A stretch of 64,000 nucleotides of DNA, taken from contig NZ_FMZV01000004.1 of NCBI RefSeq assembly GCF_900101475.1, forward strand, positions 282,450 through 346,449. The letters are read 5' to 3'. The notes below the pieces were generated by a model. That model was not told the DNA's origin. It searched no databases and saw only the letters and a list, made by a program, of their open reading frames with translations. Each line of letters starts with the position of its first letter. Within the stretch, counting starts at the first letter, position 1. A program made the position numbers and the translations under genes. The stretch is from Ruegeria marina. GTDB taxonomy: Bacteria > Pseudomonadota > Alphaproteobacteria > Rhodobacterales > Rhodobacteraceae. This document shows positions 54,633 to 62,436 of this stretch, piece by piece.

Positions 54633-54773
54633 CTCAATTCTCCACTCTGCGGGCAATGGCCAATCCCTCGCCCTGTACTGAGTGGAGCCCGGGCATCCCG
54701 GGCGACGCGGCTACACCGTCAGTACCGCTCTGCCGCGCTCAGAAGTCCAGTCCTTTGTCTCGGAAGGAACTGT

Positions 54774-54965
54774 ATGAACCACCGATCCCACCCGGCCCCG
54801 CGGTACCCAGGTGTCGGACCGATCACTACGGCCAGACTCATGACGTGGCAGCGAGATGGGCTATTGAAGCCGGAAAGACAGACCAAACGGCGGCATCAGA
54901 CCGTGGAAACCAACTGGCCGACCCGCCCCGTGACCAACGCGACCGCCGATCCGTTCCTCGACTGA
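54774..54965 (+). CDS. Possible 63-residue hypothetical protein
   Basis: A short frame divergent from the DUF3489 gene, preceded by GGAAGGAA at a 4-base distance from the ATG. The product is polar and Arg/Thr/Pro-rich, beginning MNHRSHPAPRYPGVGPITTA, with no recognised domain. The good ribosome site supports it; the lack of hydrophobic core and of recognised family counts against it. Confidence 0.35.
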   Translation: MNHRSHPAPRYPGVGPITTARLMTWQRDGLLKPERQTKRRHQTVETNWPTRPVTNATADPFLD

Positions 54966-55322
54966 CGCACCGGTAACGCACAATCCCCATAGCTGCGGCA
55001 GCCGCCCGCGCTTTCCTCCTTGTCAGATTTGTCGCCGCTGCAGCTCCGCTGACAGCAGCAACAAACCTTGGACTTTCCGGACATCTGACGGAATGACTCA
55101 GATGTCTCAGAAGAGCCCACTGCCGACCTCGGGCGAACGCGCAGAAACCGTCACGAAGGGCGGACACCGGCTATTCTCTGCGACCGCGAGAAACCCGAGT
55201 CGAAACGGCGAAAGCTGCCGTTCAGTCCGGGCTTCAAGATCAATTATCTGAACCGGACCTTCGCTGCGCCGGTTTCGAGCGTCTCACATGCGGACGTAGC
55301 CGCTGTTCGCCGCAGAGCGCCA
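54966..55322. other. Gene-free junction carrying the left palindromic inverted repeat
   Basis: These 357 bases hold no supported gene. They contain a 27-base palindrome at 55,080-55,106 and decayed-looking sequence on both sides. The stretch appears to be a junction between the recombinase module and the beta-lactamase block. Confidence 0.5.
55080..55106. repeat. 27-bp palindrome, left copy of the inverted pair
   Basis: GACATCTGA, 9-base spacer, TCAGATGTC: perfect 9-bp half-sites. The reverse complement of this site and about 16 flanking bases (GGnCTCTTCTGAGACATCTG and further) match the copy at 59,473 over about 43 bases with roughly seven differences. The two copies are inverted. Confidence 0.75.
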
Positions 55323-55394
55323 CTAGCGTGCTAGCTGAATGACGGCTGTGCAGACAAGCGCCGCGGTCAAGGTCTTTGGGTTTAGTTTTCGCAT
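55323..55394 (-). pseudogene. Truncated secreted-protein gene (signal peptide only)
   Basis: AGGAGAAG precedes an ATG at 55394. The frame reads MRKLNPKTLTAALVCTAVIQ and Leu-Ala-Arg, then TAG at 55325-55323. Such a basic start plus hydrophobic run is a signal peptide whose mature protein is missing; beyond it the DNA is unrelated junction sequence. This looks like a gene cut by rearrangement at about 55,330. Confidence 0.5.
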
Positions 55395-55418
55395 TGGACT
55401 TCTCCTGTTGCCGATGCA

Positions 55419-55477
55419 ACGGGTTCGGTGGAGAGTTCAATCTGCGCGGTGCTGGAGCGCCCCTCCACCGAACCCGT
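55419..55477. terminator. Inverted repeat after the serine-hydrolase gene
   Basis: ACGGGTTCGGTGGAG (55,419-55,433) and its exact complement (55,463-55,477) form a 15-bp stem with a 29-base loop. It lies immediately after the stop of the beta-lactamase-fold hydrolase gene on the reverse strand. It may terminate transcription or mark a recombination junction. No clear T-run follows. Confidence 0.5.
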
Positions 55478-55482
55478 GGCTC

Positions 55483-56970
55483 TTACTCAGCCGGTTTGTC
55501 GAATGCAGTTCCAGAGAGCGAGAATTCGTCGACCGCCCCGTCGCCCCGAATGAAGATCCGATGGTTGAATCGCACGTAGTTGAGTGCGCCAGACGGATCT
55601 TCGAGCAATTCGCCAAGGGATCCCTCGTTCGGGCCTTCGGTGATGATGAAATAGCCCTCGGCCGTGTTGGCCACATTGGCAGGCGCGGGATCCGCTCCGC
55701 TGGTCAATGCGGAGAACTGGACAAACACATATTTGTCGCCCTCTTTCCGGATCTCGATGTTTTGGGAATTCCCCTTGAAGACGCCGACGAAGGGATCGAG
55801 CACAGACGGATCGACGCCCGCTGCGACCGGAGAGTCGGCCTCGATTCCCGTGAAGGCTTTGACCATTGCGTCCGAAATATTACTGTAGGCTTCGACTCCG
55901 CGATCGCTGTGGACCATGATCACCACCGCAAAGTCGTGTTCCGGTATCAGCTTCAGAAAAGACCGCGTGCCGGGCCAATTCCCCCCGTGGAAGGGGCTGG
56001 TGACGCCGTCGTAGTCATGGACGAACCATGTCAGTCCGGTAAACTCGCCGGCCGCAGCATCGACTGCCGGAGCATGGGCATAGTCCAGCGCCTCCATGGA
56101 CAACAGCTGGTTCCCGGCGGCGTCCTTGCCGTCCAGCTGAAAGCGGGCATATTTCAGCATGTCGGTAACCGTAGACCGGAGTCCGCCGGAGGCTGCGGAC
56201 TCTCTTATCAACGGAATGTAGTACGGCTTGAGATCACTGATGCTGCCTTCCCCGTAGATCGGCGGATGACCCCATGCATAGTTTTCAGCCGGCGGGGTGG
56301 CGTCGTAATTAAAGGACGACGAATCCATGCCGAGCGGAGTCAACAGGTTCTCTTCGATCAGGGTCTCGATCGGTTTTCCGCCGACATGCGACACCACATG
56401 GGTCGCGAAGGTGATGCTGGTGTTGTTGTACATCCAAGTTTGACCAAACGGATAGATCTGCTCGACGTAAGCCGCCTGGAGCATGACCTTCTCGCTGATC
56501 GACCCACCCGGAGGAACAGGAAGGAACCCATGGTCGCCATACCAGCCAGCGTGATGGTGGAACAGGTCGACGACCCGCGCTTTCGACGTCGCGTCGGGAT
56601 CCGCGACCCTGAACCACGGCAGGATGTCGACGACACGCGCGTCCAAATCCAGAATGCCCCGTTCGGACAGCTGCATGGCCAGAGTCGAAAGGAAGGTTTT
56701 TGTCACAGAGCCAATTTGAAATTGCGTATCAGTGGTAACGGGCTCTCCGGTAGTTACGTTCGTGACACCGAGTCCGGCGCCGTAGGCGTTGGGCCCATGG
56801 ATGACCCCGATACCAAGTCCCGGGATTTTCAGTTCCTTGATCAGTTCAGAGGCTTCGGCGAGGACCGCATCAAAGGTCGCCTGGCCCTCTTCCTGTGTCA
56901 TGGCCTGCTGTGCGAGTGCCGGTGTGGCGCACAGTAGCGACGAAACAAGCAGGGCAGGTATTGGTTTCAT
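55483..56970 (-). CDS. Beta-lactamase-fold serine hydrolase (class C/EstB-like)
   Basis: A 495-residue secreted protein with signal peptide MKPIPALLVSSLLCATPALA. Beta-lactamase family PF00144-type motifs: Ser88-Val-Thr-Lys91 and Tyr-Asn-Asn (Met-Tyr-Asn-Asn-Thr), with a late His-Gly-Gly in place of Lys-Thr-Gly (Pro-Phe-His-Gly-Gly-Asn). The His-Gly-Gly variant is commoner in esterases and peptidases than in resistance enzymes. A C-terminal extension (about 390-495) looks like a beta-barrel domain. An alternative ATG at 57000 would add ten residues. Downstream of the class A gene, same strand. Confidence 0.87.
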   Translation of the reverse strand: MKPIPALLVSSLLCATPALAQQAMTQEEGQATFDAVLAEASELIKELKIPGLGIGVIHGPNAYGAGLGVTNVTTGEPVTTDTQFQIGSVTKTFLSTLAMQLSERGILDLDARVVDILPWFRVADPDATSKARVVDLFHHHAGWYGDHGFLPVPPGGSISEKVMLQAAYVEQIYPFGQTWMYNNTSITFATHVVSHVGGKPIETLIEENLLTPLGMDSSSFNYDATPPAENYAWGHPPIYGEGSISDLKPYYIPLIRESAASGGLRSTVTDMLKYARFQLDGKDAAGNQLLSMEALDYAHAPAVDAAAGEFTGLTWFVHDYDGVTSPFHGGNWPGTRSFLKLIPEHDFAVVIMVHSDRGVEAYSNISDAMVKAFTGIEADSPVAAGVDPSVLDPFVGVFKGNSQNIEIRKEGDKYVFVQFSALTSGADPAPANVANTAEGYFIITEGPNEGSLGELLEDPSGALNYVRFNHRIFIRGDGAVDEFSLSGTAFDKPAE

Positions 56971-57112
56971 TCGGTTCTTCACTGGTTTTTTCCTTTGCAT
57001 TGGAGTCTTCGCCAGATTTCTCCTGGCGGGATAACGATGGCTCTTCCTGGAAGGTTCTGTCTTCGCAGTGCAGGATCGCACAGGCAGAGCGTGCACGGCG
57101 AAGTTTCCCCTT

Positions 57113-58147
57113 TTACTGCTTCGCCATCTGCCCGAGGTAGAAGTAGTCGAACAGCGACCGGGCGACCTCTGCAATTGCCCGATCCCTGTCCGCCTCGGAC
57201 GTCTCGCTGCTCTTGGTGAACACGGCGATTGCGAACCGACGACCGTCGGGGAGCGTGATATAGCCGACGTCATTGGCCACTCCCCCTATGGTTCCGGTCT
57301 TGTGCACCACGGGCGTTCCCCTCGGCAGCAGCCCCTTGAGCCGGGCATCGCCGGTGCGCGTGCGCGACATGACATCAATCAGGAAGTCGCGGCTCTCGGC
57401 GCTCATCGCCGTGCCGCTGTCGATGGCAAGCAGGAGTTGCAGCATCGCAAGGGGCGTTGCGTGGTCGCGGAGATCCGCCTCGAAGTCCAGATTGCGGTCA
57501 CCCATGATCGTCAGGAGCTCCGGCCGGGTCACGAAGGCCTCTGTGGCGACTTTCATCGTGGCTGGTCCCGGCAGGCCATAGAATTCCCCGATGATCTCGC
57601 CGGTCGTCCGATCGACCCTGAAATCTGTGATCCCGAGCCTGTGCAGATTTTCGGTCACTGCCGCAGGCCCGCCGGCCAGCCCCATCAAGATGTCGGTCGC
57701 CGTGTTGTCGCTTTCCGTGATCATGATCTCCATCAGGTTCGCCACCGAGAGCTGAAGCCCGGGATGCACGAAGGTGTCGCTCAGCGCAGCGTCGCCGATC
57801 ATCATCATGTCGGGTGTGATTTCGACCATCTGGTCGAGGCTGAGTTCCCCCCTGTCCACGCGGTCCATTATCGCAGCGGCGATTGCAACCTTATAGGTGC
57901 TGGCCATGGCGAAGGTTTCATCGCCATTGAACGCGATGACGTCGTCGCCGCCGATTTCCTGCGCCGCAAAGCCGATGCGCCCGGCAAGCCCCGTAGCGAC
58001 CCGCTCGATCGCGGCCCCAACGGACTGGCCTTCTGTTGTCTGGCTGTATGCCGGGCCGAAGGTGGCCGCCGAAACAGTCATCAGCACGGCAATAAGTGTT
58101 TCGGCCAAAAGGGATTTTCTGGCTTTTGCGGTGTTTTCCTTCGACAT
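57113..58147 (-). CDS. Class A beta-lactamase family protein
   Basis: A 344-residue protein with an N-terminal export signal (about residues 12-36). The class A triad is complete: Ser83-Thr-Tyr-Lys86, Ser146-Asp-Asn148 and Lys283-Thr-Gly285. Glu184 in Thr-Gly-Glu may be the omega-loop base, but the usual Glu-x-x-Leu-Asn context is not seen. It could hydrolyse penicillins or be a related peptidase. The start at 58147 follows GGAGCC. Divergent from an AraC regulator that may control it. Confidence 0.88.
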   Translation of the reverse strand: MSKENTAKARKSLLAETLIAVLMTVSAATFGPAYSQTTEGQSVGAAIERVATGLAGRIGFAAQEIGGDDVIAFNGDETFAMASTYKVAIAAAIMDRVDRGELSLDQMVEITPDMMMIGDAALSDTFVHPGLQLSVANLMEIMITESDNTATDILMGLAGGPAAVTENLHRLGITDFRVDRTTGEIIGEFYGLPGPATMKVATEAFVTRPELLTIMGDRNLDFEADLRDHATPLAMLQLLLAIDSGTAMSAESRDFLIDVMSRTRTGDARLKGLLPRGTPVVHKTGTIGGVANDVGYITLPDGRRFAIAVFTKSSETSEADRDRAIAEVARSLFDYFYLGQMAKQ

Positions 58148-58275
58148 TTGCTGGCTCCAACGCTTTCCGAGATCGCCAGGGCCGCGTGGCCATCGCCCGG
58201 GTCTCACCGTTTAGGGCTTGTTGATTAACATGCACGAGGCCCAACCTGTTTGCGGCTCATGCCGCCTGTGTCATA

Positions 58276-58293
58276 AACTTGTCCCACAAGGTT
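58276..58293. promoter_or_regulatory. Near-palindrome in the bla/araC divergent promoter
   Basis: AACTTGTCCCACAAGGTT is a near-perfect inverted repeat around CCC, 30 bases before the AraC start and between two divergent genes. It is a plausible regulator site; evidence is positional only. Confidence 0.35.
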
Positions 58294-58322
58294 AACCTCA
58301 GGGCGTTGAGGGAGCAGCAAGA

Positions 58323-59369
58323 ATGAGCAAGAAATCTGGCCCGAGATTCACGCGCGGGATGTTGCTTTTGTCCCCCTTCGCAAGGGCCTTCACCTCGCGG
58401 GGCGGCGATATTGAAGCGCTCCTGGTCCGAAACGGTATTCCCGTCGACGCGCTGACCGACCCTGCGATGCTGTTTGACGCGTCCGCCTGTTATTCCGCGA
58501 TGGAGGATATGGCGGAAACTCTCGGTGATCCGTATTTTGGCGCAAAGGTGGCAATCGAAACAGCGAAGAAGGGAACGCCAGCGTTTCGGGATTCGGCGAC
58601 CCATGCTCTCAACTTGGGAGATTTTCTGTCCCGGGTGGTGGTGGAAGTCTCAAAACAGGTTGATAACGTGCGGTACTCCGTTTCCATCACACCCGACATT
58701 GTAAGCTTCAACATTCGCCGCACCGTCAAGGTGACTAGGCCGTCAACACAGTTGGATGCAGTCGGCATCGCACTCTATATGACTTTGATAAAGAAAGGGA
58801 TCGGAGAAACCTTCGACCCCAAAGACATCCTGATCACTGCACCGACCACCCAGGGGCTTCCGCCGGGTTTTCTTCCGAAACAAGCGCTCATCACATCCCA
58901 GATCGACGGTTTACGGATTTCATTTCCGCCGCATTGGCTTTGGGCACCATTCTCGCTGAACTGGGACTTGGTGAAGGCGTCACGAGGGGAGTTTGCCACA
59001 GATGGCGCCAGCGAAGCGACCCTTTCCTATCTTCGTGGAATGCTGAGGGACAACATCGCTTATCAGGATCTGACACTGAATGACTTTGCCTCGATCTGCC
59101 GCATGCATCCACGTCGCATCCAGCGCATCCTGTGGGCACAGGGCACCTCCTACAGTCAGATGAAGGACGACGTGCGCAAGAGCATCACCGAAGACCTCTT
59201 GTCGAACACGACCCTACCCATCGCGCAAATCGCTCTCGAGGTGGGTCTCTCCAGTTCTGCCGCCCTAGACCGGGCATTCCGGCGATGGACCGGTAAGACG
59301 CCGTCAGATTTCCGGGGTGATCTCCCCCGCTATCAGGCCTATCCGGGGCCGGTGACGGGGTCACGCTAG
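58323..59369 (+). CDS. AraC-family transcriptional regulator (Arabinose_bd type)
   Basis: A 348-residue regulator. An N-terminal ligand-like domain of the PF12625 kind (about 25-210) is followed by a C-terminal pair of helix-turn-helices, with Ser-Ile-Cys-Arg-Met-His-Pro-Arg-Arg-Ile-Gln-Arg and Ile-Ala-Leu-Glu-Val-Gly-Leu-Ser-Ser-Ser-Ala-Ala-Leu-Asp-Arg-Ala-Phe. Codon use is less GC-biased than in the left half of the window, suggesting transfer. Divergent from the class A gene. Confidence 0.92.
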   Translation: MSKKSGPRFTRGMLLLSPFARAFTSRGGDIEALLVRNGIPVDALTDPAMLFDASACYSAMEDMAETLGDPYFGAKVAIETAKKGTPAFRDSATHALNLGDFLSRVVVEVSKQVDNVRYSVSITPDIVSFNIRRTVKVTRPSTQLDAVGIALYMTLIKKGIGETFDPKDILITAPTTQGLPPGFLPKQALITSQIDGLRISFPPHWLWAPFSLNWDLVKASRGEFATDGASEATLSYLRGMLRDNIAYQDLTLNDFASICRMHPRRIQRILWAQGTSYSQMKDDVRKSITEDLLSNTTLPIAQIALEVGLSSSAALDRAFRRWTGKTPSDFRGDLPRYQAYPGPVTGSR

Positions 59370-59472
59370 CAGACTTCGGATGCTGAAGGGTCCACCAACG
59401 TGCCCGATCGCAGCGTGATATGGGAACGAACAAGCGTCTGCCTTGGAGCACTTCCGGTATGGACTCTTCTGA

Positions 59473-59499
59473 GACATCTGAGCGGTTCGGTCAGATGTC
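59473..59499. repeat. 27-bp palindrome, right copy of the inverted pair
   Basis: GACATCTGA, 9-base spacer (GCGGTTCGG), TCAGATGTC. Together with flanks it matches the inverted copy at 55,080 over about 43 bases. The two copies bracket the beta-lactamase-fold genes and the AraC gene. Confidence 0.75.
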
Positions 59500-59648
59500 C
59501 GCAAGACCGCGCTCGGAAGCCGTTCGAGACCACCGAACTGAGCTACAACGTCCGCTTTGGTGCCCGAACGACCGCGTCTCCCGGCACCTGCCATTCACGA
59601 CTGTTGCTTCCGACGTCTCAGATGCGGACAAAGTTGCCATTTCAAAAG

Positions 59649-60452
59649 TCACACTTGGTGTCCACTGCTGCCGAAGATGCGCGCGTTTTCCAAAGCAATC
59701 ACGCTTTGAGCGGCAAACATCTGTGCCACCCGGAGCGCATCCTCCGAGAACGGGCGCACCGATTGCCGATAGATCGTGAAAGCGCCGACAAGTCGGTCGG
59801 CGGCAAGCATCGGTATCGCGACAAACGACCGGGCACCTCCGAGGTCAGCCGTGGCAAACCGCAACGGGTCGTCCGTCCGGTAGAGCGCCTCTGATTTGAC
59901 ATCCATGATGTTTATCACAGTGCGTTGCGTGATCAGTCTGCCGAGCCCGGTTTGGTCACTCACGCTGAACGTGCCACTATCATCCAGCCAGTCCTGAAAG
60001 GCGGTGGGTATCCCAAGCGTAAATGTCGCTCGGAACCGCTTTTTGTCCCGATATTCAAACAGAATTCCAAATTCCGCGTCGCAGAGATCCAACGCATAGC
60101 GCAGGATAGCTGGCATGACCAAGTTCAGATCGCCTTGGGACGCGCCGATAATCCGCAGGACTTCACTCAACGCCTTTTCACGGCTCAGAGCCTCTTCAAG
60201 GCTCAGCGCGAGCTCCGAGATGATTGCGGCGTGGTCTTCCTGACTGCGCGGAGCGGCGCTGACACCGTTGAGGCGACTGGCCAGTTCAACTTTGGACGAC
60301 ACCTCAAGCTTGCGATAGATCGTGGCCAAGTGTGTCCGTACGGTGGATGGCGCAATGTGCAGGTCCGCTGCTAGCTCTTGATAGCTGCATCCAGCGGCAT
60401 AGCGTTCGGCAATTTGCAGCTCTCTGGGGCTGAGGTCTGTGCTGTGAAACAT
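59649..60452 (-). CDS. LuxR-type HTH + GAF domain regulator, probably truncated
   Basis: A 267-residue protein. The N-terminal LuxR-like helix-turn-helix (about 7-62: Leu-Ser-Pro-Arg-Glu-Leu-Gln-Ile-Ala-Glu-Arg, then Thr-Val-Arg-Thr-His-Leu) is followed by a GAF domain (about 95-260) ending Gln-Ser-Val-Ile-Ala-Leu-Glu-Asn-Ala. The frame stops seven or eight residues later. Proteins with this start usually continue past the GAF domain into an output domain, so the gene may have lost its 3' part when the repeat-bracketed block, whose right palindrome is 150 bases away, arrived. The start at 60452 gives the typical N-terminus; 60479 is possible. Confidence 0.8.
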   Translation of the reverse strand: MFHSTDLSPRELQIAERYAAGCSYQELAADLHIAPSTVRTHLATIYRKLEVSSKVELASRLNGVSAAPRSQEDHAAIISELALSLEEALSREKALSEVLRIIGASQGDLNLVMPAILRYALDLCDAEFGILFEYRDKKRFRATFTLGIPTAFQDWLDDSGTFSVSDQTGLGRLITQRTVINIMDVKSEALYRTDDPLRFATADLGGARSFVAIPMLAADRLVGAFTIYRQSVRPFSEDALRVAQMFAAQSVIALENARIFGSSGHQV

Positions 60453-60632
60453 ATGGCAAGGTCCATCTGTCGGCCACATTCGATGGTATCAAAAGCAAAC
60501 AGTCGAACAATCCTGCAGATGCTCTAGGCAAATACTGCAGGGCCTTCTCTGAAAATACTGCATATGCCGGATATGCTGCGCCAGGCTGATTGCGCAGGAT
60601 TAGAGGGCACCGCAAATTTGAAGGATAGTGCC

Positions 60633-61046
60633 ATGACACAATTCGAAACCGCCCAAGCTTTCTTTGATGCCTGTGAAACCGGCAAGGGATGGGAGGTCTG
60701 CCAGGCCTGGTGCACGGAGGGTGCGACCTTTGCGTGCCAGGCGGACGCGCTGGCGGAGACCAAGACACTTGCAGACTATTGCGAGTGGATGAAAGGCTTG
60801 CTGACCCCAATTCCCGATGGACGCTACAAGCTGACGTCCTTTGCGCTGGATGAGGCCCGCGGCACTGCCGTGGCAACCGCCGAGTTTCATGGCACGCATA
60901 CGGGGCCGGGCGGGCCGATGGAACCGACCGGCAAAGCCGCGGTGTCTGACTATGCCTATGTCATGCAATTCGACGGCAACAAGATCGTGCACATGACCAA
61001 GATCTGGAATGCCGTGCAGGGGCTGCGCGGGCTTGGTTGGGCGTGA
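60633..61046 (+). CDS. SnoaL-like (NTF2-fold) protein
   Basis: A 137-residue NTF2/SnoaL fold protein with Phe-Phe-Asp-Ala-Cys-Glu-Thr-Gly-Lys-Gly-Trp at the N-terminus and a Gly-Asn-Lys-Ile-Val-His-Met-Thr-Lys-Ile-Trp-Asn strand at the end. Members are small-molecule isomerases, cyclases or binding proteins; the reaction cannot be assigned. AAGGA lies 8 bases before the start at 60633. Its stop overlaps the transporter start (TGATG). Confidence 0.85.
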   Translation: MTQFETAQAFFDACETGKGWEVCQAWCTEGATFACQADALAETKTLADYCEWMKGLLTPIPDGRYKLTSFALDEARGTAVATAEFHGTHTGPGGPMEPTGKAAVSDYAYVMQFDGNKIVHMTKIWNAVQGLRGLGWA

Positions 61047-62221
61047 TGCGCTGGCGCATACTGGCACTTCTGTTTCTGGCCCGCATCGGACTTGGATTTC
61101 AGTTTCAGACGGTGGCCTCCGTGGGCGATGATTTGGTCGTCGCCTTCGGGCTCGATTACGCGGGGATCGGTTTCCTGATCGGTCTCTTCATGGCCCCTGG
61201 ACTATTTCTGGCCATACCGGCCGGATATTGGGGCCGATATGTTTCGGATCGCATCATGGTAGTGATCGGTTTGGGCGCGCTGGCATTGGGTGGGGCCGTG
61301 TCGTCCTTGGCAACGGAAAGTTGGGCCATTGGGCTGGGTCGCATATTTGCCGGCGCAGGCTTTCTGTTTACCACGCTCTATTTCACGAAAATGGTCGCGG
61401 ATTGGTTCGAAGGGCGCGAAATTGCGACCGCCATGAGCATTCTTGTTATGTCTTGGCCATTCGGGATCGCCATGGGGCAAGTCGGCCACGCGTGGCTTGC
61501 GCAGGCTTACGGTTGGCAGGTTCCGTTTCAGGTGGCCTCTGTTTACTGCCTGCTCGCGGCACTAGGGGTGTTTATGTATTACAGATCGCCACATGATCTA
61601 CCGCCAGTAAAAGGTGGCTCGGGCACAGTCCTAACAGGTCAAGAATGGCGGTTGGTCCTTTGTGCCGCTGCCGCGTGGGGAGTGTTCAACGCCGCCTACG
61701 TTACCTATCTATCGTTTGGGCCGAAGGTTCTCGAAGACCTTGGCCAATCCGCCATCGCCGCCGCTAGCATCGTCAGCATCGGGAGTTGGTTGATGATCCT
61801 GTCAGGTGCCGCGTGCGGGCAGGTTGTGGACCGTTTCGGTGGACGAAATGTCGTACTTACCATTTGTATGGCAGGCGCCGTCGTTTCTCTCATGCTGCTT
61901 GGCGTCCAAGGGGCCGGGCTGGGAGCGAGCGTTATGTTCGGTCTGATAGGCATGGCACCGGCGGGAGTCATAATGGCAATGGCGGGACAAGCCATGCGGC
62001 CACAGGTGCGCGCTTTCGGGATGGGCATCTTCTTTACCGTCTATTACGCGATCATGCTGGTCACGCCCCCGGCCGCTGGCGCAATCCTTGATGCGACGGG
62101 CAACGCGCAGGGGCCAATCGCGCTAGCCATGGTCCTATTTGCCGCGGTCGTCCCACTGGGCCTCGCGTTTCAATATTTCAGAAGCACGCCTCTCGCAGGC
62201 GTGGAAAGGAAAGTCGGATGA
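61046..62221 (+). CDS. MFS transporter
   Basis: A 391-residue major facilitator with about 12 hydrophobic segments. An Arg-Phe-Gly-Gly-Arg-Asn motif between helices 8 and 9 resembles the MFS A-motif; its first copy is weak (Gly-Arg-Tyr-Val-Ser-Asp-Arg). The GTG at 61043 is an alternative start. It is translationally coupled to the SnoaL-like gene, hinting at export or import of that protein's small-molecule substrate or product. Codon use is less GC-biased than on the left of the window. Confidence 0.88.
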   Translation: MRWRILALLFLARIGLGFQFQTVASVGDDLVVAFGLDYAGIGFLIGLFMAPGLFLAIPAGYWGRYVSDRIMVVIGLGALALGGAVSSLATESWAIGLGRIFAGAGFLFTTLYFTKMVADWFEGREIATAMSILVMSWPFGIAMGQVGHAWLAQAYGWQVPFQVASVYCLLAALGVFMYYRSPHDLPPVKGGSGTVLTGQEWRLVLCAAAAWGVFNAAYVTYLSFGPKVLEDLGQSAIAAASIVSIGSWLMILSGAACGQVVDRFGGRNVVLTICMAGAVVSLMLLGVQGAGLGASVMFGLIGMAPAGVIMAMAGQAMRPQVRAFGMGIFFTVYYAIMLVTPPAAGAILDATGNAQGPIALAMVLFAAVVPLGLAFQYFRSTPLAGVERKVG

Positions 62222-62277
62222 CGGATGTTCGCAAAACAGTTTTCGTCAGGGCGGTCATACGTGCTGATGAAATGTGA
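62218..62277 (+). pseudogene. Truncated third gene of the SnoaL-MFS operon
   Basis: ATG at 62218 overlaps the MFS stop (ATGA). It reads MTDVRKTVFVRAVIRADEM and then stops at 62277. The opening resembles SRPBCC/START-like proteins (Val-Arg-Lys-Thr-Val-Phe-Val-Arg-Ala), which normally run for 140 residues or more. The frame thus looks cut after about 14-19 codons, next to an insertion sequence. Confidence 0.45.
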
Positions 62278-62436
62278 AAGTCGAGTGACCCGATCATGCG
62301 CCGCGCTGCGATAGTTATCATAAGAAACCCGCTCAAACCCGAGGGTTGGAAAAGGCACAAGCCCCACTGAAACCTTCAATTCTTCCTGGTAGGTTTCGCA
62401 TAGCGGTCGTTCTAACTATTCGTAAAATCCGTGGAT
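62278..62436. other. Non-coding junction between operon stub and insertion sequence
   Basis: AT-richer DNA without a recognisable gene. It joins the truncated operon gene to the left end of the IS1182-type element. No tRNA or clear hairpin is seen. Confidence 0.4.
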
